Notes under the pieces: model-generated
The model's input: the letters and a program-made list of their open reading frames with translations, nothing else
Told to the model about the DNA's origin: nothing
Databases searched by the model: none
Shown: positions 57,600 through 64,000 of the stretch, piece after piece
Numbering within the stretch: the first letter of the stretch is position 1
Layout: each line of letters starts with the position of its first letter
Made by a program: the position numbers and the translations under genes
Source of the DNA: Gentiana macrophylla
Lineage: Eukaryota; Streptophyta; Magnoliopsida; Gentianales; Gentianaceae
Length of the DNA: 64,000 bases
Direction: 5' to 3'
NCBI GenBank assembly: GCA_026214975.1
Contig: JAOBSW010000111.1
Span: forward strand, 23,501 to 87,500

Positions 57600-58199
57600 T
57601 TTCACTTTGTGAAACCTCCTTTCTTTGGTACAACTTGAGTTGGACTTACCCATTCACTATCCGATATAGGAAAAATTATTCCCATTTCTAATAGCTTAAT
57701 AACCTCTTTCTTAACGATTAAGCGTAAATTAGGGTTGAGGCGGCGTTGCGGTTGAATACAAGGTTTAGCATCTTCTTTCGAATTATCTTATGAACACATA
57801 TCTCGTGACTAATACCTCGAATATCAAGAATCGTCCATCCAAAAGCTTTCTTATGCTTTTTCAACATTCCTAGTAATTGATCTTCCTGTTGTTTTCGTTA
57901 AAGTTGATGAAATAATAAGCGGTAAAAGGTTATCATTTTCAAGAAAAGCATATTTTGATTTAAAGGTAACGGTTTCAATTCCAGATTCTTAGGCGGATCT
58001 TCTATTGATGATTTAAGAACTCGGTCCTTCTAGTTCTAATTCTAAATACTTATGCCATGGTGGTTTAAAAGTAAAACTTCCTTTATCTAGAGAAAGGATT
58101 ATCTCTTTCATTTCAATGTCTTCCTCATCTTCTTTATAGATAGATAAAGTTAAACATTCCTCTAATCTATCTTCAAAAGTTGGTAATCGATTATCATAG
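57600..58199 (-). pseudogene. Protease-RT linker, degenerate
   Basis: Contains WVSPTQVVPKKGGF-like text near 57640 and frame-broken linker sequence. No separate gene. Confidence 0.4.
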
Positions 58200-58640
58200 A
58201 TGTAATGAATATCTTCTATAAAAGAACATGATTACGTGATGTGTATTGATGGTTCATAGCTTTGAAAATATTGAAAGCAACTTCATCTTCATTGACTCTC
58301 AAAATTAATTCTCCTTTCGAACATCGATTAAAGTTCTCCCTGTAGCTAGAAATGGACGTCCTAAGATAAGCGGCGCTGAAAATCCTTCTTCCATTTCCAT
58401 AACTACAAAGTCTCTTGGAAAATAGAACTTGTCTACTTTAACCAATACGTCCTCAATAATTCCTCTAGGGTACTTAATCGATCATGCGCCATTTGCAGAG
58501 TCATTTCGATCTTAGTAAGCTTTCCTATGCCTAGCTTTCTATAATCCTCATAAGACATGAGATTTATACTAGCTCCTGGATCACATAAGACCTTCTTAAA
58601 CAAAAATCCTCCAATTTCACACGGAATCGTAAAACTTCCG
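58200..58640 (-). pseudogene. Athila protease region
   Basis: The minus strand reads EDVLVKVDKFYFPRDFVVME, then APLILGRPFLATGRTLIDVR and KGELILRVNEDEVAFNIFKA, the second half of the Athila protease (I-L-G-R-P-F-L). The DTG-type active-site segment lies in a frame-broken stretch near 58560. Confidence 0.75.
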
Positions 58641-59418
58641 AGGATCTTTTAGTTTAGGTGGTAACTTATCCGCAGAATTAGTGTAACATTCTTCATTTAG
58701 GCATATATTCTCATATTCCTCTAATTTTTTCTTATTTGATAGTATATCCTTCAAAAACTTTCCATAGGTAGGCATATTTATCGAGCTTCGATAATGAGGA
58801 TATTAACATTAATATGACTGAAAAGTATCAAGGAAACGAGCATATACTGATCGCCTTAATCCTTTTAATTTGATCTTTAGGTGGAAAAGGTAAAGACTCT
58901 AAATCTATAACCTTTGGTTTCAAGTCATTTTCTCTTTTCCTTTATCCTTTGGAGTATTACTTGATCGCCATGTTTTGAGTTCTTGACTTTTTCTTTTAAT
59001 TTGTTCCCCGAATCAATCTCTACTTCATATTCCTTGATTCTTCCTGCTTCTCATCCTTGTTTTCTTTATCTTCTACTCTAACATGTTCCTTAAATAGATT
59101 CCTTAAATCTTTATCCATGGGGTCTTTCAAAATTCTAGGATTTTTACCCATTTTTCACCTTCCTTCTCGGGTTCCAAACTTCTATTCCTTTTCAAGAATT
59201 TCTATAATTTCTTCTTCCTCATCAAGAAATTCAAGTTCATCTTTAGTCTCTTCATTGTTATCTAAATCATTTTCTACTTCATTATTCCCGAAGTTTTCTA
59301 CTCCATTACTACCATAGAGTTTCCTACTTCTCGTAATTACAACATTCACCTCTCTTGGGTTTCTTTCAAGATTACTTGGTAATCCTCCGGAGGTCTATTG
59401 TTGTTACGTTCACCTTCC
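58641..59418 (-). pseudogene. gag-protease linker, degenerate
   Basis: Glu/Lys/Ser-rich codons on the minus strand (for example DELEFLDEEEEIIEILEK-like text near 59210), typical of the low-complexity end of Athila gag. Multiple frameshifts. Confidence 0.45.
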
Positions 59419-61029
59419 CTACTCAAATGATCTTCCATATTCCTTAATGAAGCTTCTATCGTTCTCATTCTCGGTATCATGTCCACTCATAGATGTTTTC
59501 ATTGTACTCATGTCCTTCTTGATTGAACCTATAGAAGTCATCATTGTTTCCATATTCTTAGCTTGAGTAGATACTACACCCATCATATTTTCCATCGCTT
59601 TTTCCCATTTTTCAATCCCTTCGCAGTTGAGTTGAACTTTGAGTTCTTGGTATACTTTGAGTGGTATGTTGAGGATAAGATCTTGGTAATGATTGTAAAT
59701 TCGATTAGATGTATTTCCTTGATAAACTTGATTATTATTCATATTCTTATCTTCGAATCTGATACGGCGGTTGTCCTGGCTTACTAGGGTTTTTGGACCA
59801 TCTAAAAGTTGGGCGGTCTCTTCTAATAGCATTAAATGAGTTTGAATATGCATTATTCAAATTCTATCTTCTTGAAGAAAACTCACTTCCTCTTTTGAAT
59901 ATCCTGTTGGTTCTTCTATCCCTAATGATACATTATCATAATTTGAGTATTCGGTTGAGTACTATTTTCCGAATTTTGATTCTTACCTTGTTGTAATCCA
60001 TCAAACTTTCTACTTAAATTCTCCAAATGTGCTAGAACTTCCGTATTTGACGTACATCCTTCTGCAAAAGCTACTTTTCTAGTGCTAGAACCGGTTTCCC
60101 ACATTCTATTGTTTTGGAAATCTTTTCTATAGCATCGTAAACTGTTTGAGCTTCACTCATCATTAACGAACCACCACATGCATGATCTACATCTGCACGT
60201 GAATCTTTTCTTAATTTACGACAGAAAAGTTGAATTTGCATATCTAAGGAATAACCATGATCGGGACAAGCTCTTAACAATTTTTAAACCTTTCCCACGC
60301 ATTCCCAAGTGTTTCTTGAGATCCTTGTCTAAAATTAGCAACCTCGACTTTTAATTCCAAATTCCGCCCCCGGAGTGAAATATTGTTTGTAAATTCGGTT
60401 TGAATATCCTCCCAACTAGTTAACGAATGGTGTGGAAGAGACATAAACCAATCTCGGGCTCTTCCTTTTAAAGAAAAAGGAAACATAGTCATCCTTGTTA
60501 ATTCTTTATGAGCACCTTGACTTTTGGTCGTATTGCACTGCTTCTTCAAGCAGATAGAGATGATGATGTGGATCTTCATCATCTTCTCCTAAAAATTGGG
60601 CTCTTGCGTCAATTAAACCAAAAGATGAGACTTAATTTCGAAATTATTCGCTCCTTCATTCGGTAAAAGTATGGGATTATTAGTCTGGTTTCTCCTTACA
60701 GTTTGATCACAGATAGGTCTCGGGTTTGGCGGATTGTTACGATTATTCTGGTTCCGATCTTGATTGTTCCTATTATTATTATTCTGATTATTATTAATAT
60801 TAACAGGGTTTTGTCCATGCCCTAAAGCATGATCTAGCCTCTGTTCGTTTGTTTCATCACTACCTTCAGCCATTTCTTTATTTTTATTAGAAGATGATTC
60901 CGTTGGAGATTTTCCAAGGAGTCCTAAGCTGGGTTGACCACGTTTACTCTCTATCCGCAACTGCCTTTCGTAAGCGTTTATATCAGGCTTATAAGGAGTA
61001 AGTGAGGCTTTACCGCTTCTGGTCATCAA
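59419..61029 (-). pseudogene. Athila gag, broken into several frames
   Basis: It begins MMTRSGKASLTPYKPDINAY at 61029, followed by an Asn/Arg-rich low-complexity stretch (NNNQNNNNRNNQDRNQNNRN). In another frame come MTMFPFSLKGRARDWFMSLP and WEDIQTEFTNN (60490-60380), the retrotransposon gag core (F-P-F-S-L-x-x-x-A-x-x-W), then RACPDHGYSLDMQIQLFCRK. Later MSEAQTVYDAIEKI and EVLAHLENLSRKFDGLQQGK appear. Gag forms the particle that packages element RNA. At least three frameshifts. Confidence 0.85.
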
Positions 61030-61209
61030 CTAATTAAAATAGAAAAATGCTCGAGTTTTAAAGAAGAAGAAAATTGGTACTAAAAGAAGGTAGATACCAA
61101 CGAAAAATAAAAAAAAGAAATGTGATAAGAAGAGTGTTGGTTTATCCTCGAGAATTTTTAACTAATACAAGTAGTAACCATAGACACAAAAAAAAATAGC
61201 GACTTTGTT

Positions 61210-61231
61210 TCCCGGCAACGGCGCCGTAAAG
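61210..61231 (-). other. Primer-binding site (tRNA-Asp type)
   Basis: Minus strand GGCGCCGTTGCCGGGAAAC next to the 5' LTR matches the Athila consensus TGGCGCCGTTGCCGGGGA, complementary to the 3' end of tRNA-Asp. It primes minus-strand DNA synthesis. Confidence 0.85.
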
Positions 61232-61233
61232 TC

Positions 61234-63446
61234 GACGTCACCAAACCGGACCTTAAAACGGCGTCAAGAAGAGGACGGACCTTTCTAGGTTAGACGGATC
61301 CTAACCGGCGGCGATGTACCGGGTCAAATTGTAGTGATAAAGTGGTGAGTCGGTGTCGAATCCTCGGGGAAAAAGTGGTAATTCTTTTAAGTGTGGTTAA
61401 ACACCAAAGAATTTGCTATTAACTCGATCTAAACCGCAATTTTATAACATGAGATTACTACGACTCTAATTAACATAAAATAAATGCGTAATTTAAAAGT
61501 TATTTTAATATAATATATATAGATATATAAATATATATAGATGTACATAAATAGTAAAATATATATATATATATAAATATATAGATACCAATATATAATT
61601 TATAGACTAGACTAGCCAAAGTATATGTAATTAATTTATTCGATCTTTTCAATTAATAGAATGTGTTCGATCTTCCTTTTTTAGGTCCAATTGAGTGAAT
61701 GAAACGGTGTACTCTAATGTCAACAATTCCTCCTCACACGAGCGTATGAAATTGTCATATGTCAAAAGTCATCACCCAAGGTCCACAATCGCCCCATGCT
61801 AAACTTAGTTAGTCAAAAAGCAGTGCAGTACAAATCTACCCCGGATAAAAGAGGTGATTCCATTTGTCGGATGGCCGATGTTATTCAAGAGGCTCCGGTT
61901 GTCAAGCGGATCGATTTAATACAAACGGTGTAGTTTCAATTAAACTGTGATTTTAACATTATTAAGATCTCGAATACAAATTTTAATAAGATTTGTTTTA
62001 TTAGGACAAATCTGCCCCCGGGTAGGAAATAGGATTCCGTTAATCAGACGGCCATTTTTACCCTCCGGTTTTTCTATTTTTACTCATATCCTGACTTCTC
62101 TGGTCAGTTCATCGCCAGGTTATATGTAGTATTCATTATGATTGATTACTTCATTCCGAATATATTATCATTACGTAGCGAAATAGAAAAAGATTCATTT
62201 TACTCAATTTTAGTCATTTTATTTTAACATCATTCTTTTAACGAAAAGATCGAAATAATACGATTACATAACTTTGGCTAGTTATTAGATCTAGCCTAAT
62301 AACATTATAAAAACTAAAAAGAAGAAAATAACAAACATAAACATAATTATTATAGAAATTACCCGACATAATCTTGATTCGTAAATCGTCTTTTTCGGAT
62401 TTTACAACGATTTCAAAGAACACCGAACCTTCGAGAATTTCCCGAGCATTACTACCGTATTACTACTACATTATTTTGGCATAAAGCCTATTTACAAACT
62501 AAGAAGGAGAAGAAAAAGAGAAAGAAGAGGAGAGAATATATATAGAATATTGTGTATATATATTGGTACACCCCCAATGAACTCTCTGATGCTCCCCTTT
62601 TATAGACTTTCTTCCTTCCCGGACCGGTCCTCGAAAACTTGCCGGATCGGTCCGGTGTAATGATGCTAATCATTTCAGCTTGTCCTCAACATGTTCCCCA
62701 TGTTACACATAATCATTACTTGTCTTTGTGTAATTATATATATAATTATATATAATTACACGATTAATCTTCTAAAAATCGTAACTTGAATTCTCGATAT
62801 CAGAATGACATAATCGAACTTCCGTTGAAAAGCTCTTTGAATTCTCTACAACTTTCGTCAAGGCAACTTCTTCAGAAAATGTATTCTTGATGAGCCATTT
62901 GTATTACGTGTCCTTTTCGATATTTTTCAATAGTACAAATCAATTAGCCACTTGACCATCATTTGAGTTGTAGATCTCTTATCTTCATATTTCAAAGTGC
63001 ATTAGAAAGCTTCCATGAAGATCTTCAACTTTCATGAAGAACATTTTCCCAGAAAATGTCTTTTAACGAGCCATTTCAATATATGTCGTTTCGAGATTAA
63101 GAAACAATTATTCCTTGATCATTTATATCGGTGACGCTTTATAACTTCCTTTCACCGACTTGTATTGACTTCAAAAAGTGTCGATACTGGATTTGATTCA
63201 TCTTAGGATTCGCAATGAAATAAACACAAAATACCGTGTAAAATAGACACAATATCCCGGTTACTAAAACCGGTACAAAAACTACAACTTTTTATTATAA
63301 ATACTAACTTTTACTACTAACTATACTAAACTACAAAGATTAATATTTTATACTAATTATATCATAATTTTAGATATTTTACATAGAATTTGTCAACAAA
63401 ACATAATAAAATCACGTAAATTCAATCATATAAAAATAATACATCA
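61234..63446 (-). mobile_element. Athila 5' LTR
   Basis: About 2,213 bp, collinear with 46878-49106. Differences are mostly 1-4 nt indels (for example AAATCGCTTCGGG versus AAATCTGCCCCCGGG). The inner end has TCGACGTC where the other LTR has TGACGTC, so its terminal TG is mutated. Being the 5' LTR, it would contain the element promoter, active toward lower coordinates. Confidence 0.95.
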
Positions 63447-63448
63447 AT

Positions 63449-63704
63449 GGGTAGCTCAACTGGTAACAAGGGTTGAAGTTGGTACAAAGGCCACGGGTTC
63501 GAGACCTGGCAGCGGCAACATAAAGGGAGAAAAATCCTTTGGGAGGCTCTCTGTTATACGCGTGAGGACAGGCACGGCCTTTGTTCTGGGTTGAGTCACC
63601 ATGATTTACATCCTCCCACAACCTGGTCGGGTGCAGGGGGTGGGGCGCGCTGGGTGGGCGATTCCACCTTATGGTACAAAGAAAGAGCTCTCAGGTACCC
63701 GCAT
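63449..63704 (+). repeat. SINE-like tRNA-derived unit 1 (256 bp)
   Basis: It starts GGGTAGCTCAACTGGTAAC (pol III box A-like TAGCTCAACTGG) and 42 nt later has GGGTTCGAGACC (box B GGTTCGAnnCC). The remainder (CACGGCC...TGATTTACATCCTCC...GGTGGGCGATTCCACC) is not tRNA. No clean cloverleaf forms, so it is a tRNA-derived SINE-like sequence, not a tRNA gene. The Athila element inserted at its first bases (ATGGG). Confidence 0.7.
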
Positions 63705-63956
63705 GGGTAGCTCAACTGGTAACAAGGGTTGAAGTTGGTACAAAGGCCACGGGTTCGAGACCTGGCAGCGGCAACATTAAGGGAGAAAAATCCTTTGGGA
63801 GGCTCCTGTTGTACGCACCAGGCGCTGGGCACGGCCTTTGTTACTGGTTGAGTCACCATGATTTACATCCTCCCACAACCTGGTCGGGTCTGGGGGTGGG
63901 GGGCGCCTGGGGTGGGCGATTCCACCTTTTTGGTACAAAGAAAGAGCTCTCAGGAT
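63705..63956 (+). repeat. SINE-like tRNA-derived unit 2
   Basis: Tandem copy of unit 1 at a 256 bp period with a few substitutions and indels (AACATAAAGG versus AACATTAAGG; GCAGGGGGTGGGG versus CTGGGGGTGGGG). It ends with AAGAAAGAGCTCTCAGG, the same string that precedes unit 1. Confidence 0.75.
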
Positions 63957-64000
63957 CCCTTGGATATGGCCTAGTGGTGAAGACATGGGTGCGTAGTGCA
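63957..64000 (+). repeat. Start of a third, different tRNA-like head
   Basis: After the shared GCTCTCAGG the sequence changes to TTGGATATGGCCTAGTGGTG, which contains a canonical box A (TGGCCTAGTGG). The window ends before a box B could be seen. Confidence 0.45.

Larger units (their letters stand above)
46878..63446 (-). mobile_element. Athila-type Ty3 retrotransposon, 16.6 kb
   Basis: Paired LTRs (46878-49106 and ~61234-63446) flank a minus-strand internal region ordered primer site, gag, protease, RT, RNase H, integrase, extra ORF, polypurine tract. An exact 5 bp ATGGG duplication flanks the whole element (46873-46877 and 63447-63451). The primer site is of the tRNA-Asp type used by Athila, and RT/integrase sequences match that lineage. 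The LTRs are nearly identical apart from scattered small indels and substitutions, so the insertion is fairly recent, yet most genes carry frameshifts. Confidence 0.95.

Noticed and set aside
63449..63520. tRNA gene at the start of the repeat unit
   Set aside because: Box A- and B-like motifs are present, but no complete acceptor stem or cloverleaf forms and the unit is tandemly repeated with 180 bp of non-tRNA sequence; tRNA-derived SINE is the better reading.
1..64000. A previously undescribed multi-gene system
   Set aside because: The window has two intact genes and many decayed transposons; no set of unfamiliar intact genes lies together in a way that would suggest a system.

Overview
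The window is nuclear DNA of a flowering plant, very probably a eudicot. The evidence is a spliced plant gene with short AT-rich introns, a CC-type glutaredoxin sequence (a land-plant class), and abundant plant transposon families: Athila and Tat Ty3 elements, Ty1/copia elements, L1-type LINEs, Stowaway-like MITEs, and hAT elements with a CAGGGCCGGCCCTG-type terminus. The species is not identified. Nothing bacterial, no CRISPR array and no operon is present.

Layout. 0-4.5 kb: decayed 3' part of a Tat-like Ty3 element, with an antisense ORF remnant, a ~84 bp tandem array and an LTR-like end, followed by a hAT end fragment. 4.8-6.8 kb: copia 3' LTR and RNase H remnant (minus). 6.8-9.0 kb: gene-poor, AT-rich. 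9.03-9.34 kb: broken CC-type glutaredoxin (minus) with its TATA box still recognisable. 10.08-15.63 kb: a Stowaway-like MITE split by a near full-length L1 LINE. 16.1-25.6 kb: a decayed copia element (minus) split by a 5.3 kb LTR-bounded insertion that carries an HSP70 fragment, minisatellites and a hairpin. 25.6-29.5 kb: repeats, then a 2,176 bp hAT element with an exact 8 bp target duplication and an internally deleted transposase ORF. 31.2-32.7 kb: a foldback element containing a MITE.

The genic island is 32.9-39.9 kb. A small two-exon gene (82 aa, minus) and a 15-exon gene for an 844-aa SPATA20/YyaL-type thioredoxin-domain protein (plus) are divergently arranged around a ~525 bp shared upstream region. 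A truncated copy of the small gene's first exon lies 1.8 kb away. These two are the only genes I read as intact.

40.5-46.9 kb is a mosaic of 25S and 18S rRNA gene fragments in both orientations, joined to an L1 LINE that is itself split by a 1,743 bp solo LTR. 46.88-63.45 kb is an almost complete 16.6 kb Athila-type Ty3 element (minus) with ~2.2 kb LTRs, tRNA-Asp-type primer site, polypurine tract, gag-pro-RT-RH-IN, an extra 3' ORF and a perfect 5 bp target duplication. It sits inside a tandem array of tRNA-derived, SINE-like 256 bp units that fills the rest of the window.

Most elements are inserted into other elements, and several insertions can be ordered in time from their target duplications. 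I found no convincing new multi-gene system. The most unusual structures are the rDNA/LINE mosaic, the tRNA-like array joined to 18S DNA at a 16 bp identity, the gene-fragment-bearing LTR unit, and the 22-nt microexon carrying most of the redox motif of the SPATA20-like gene.
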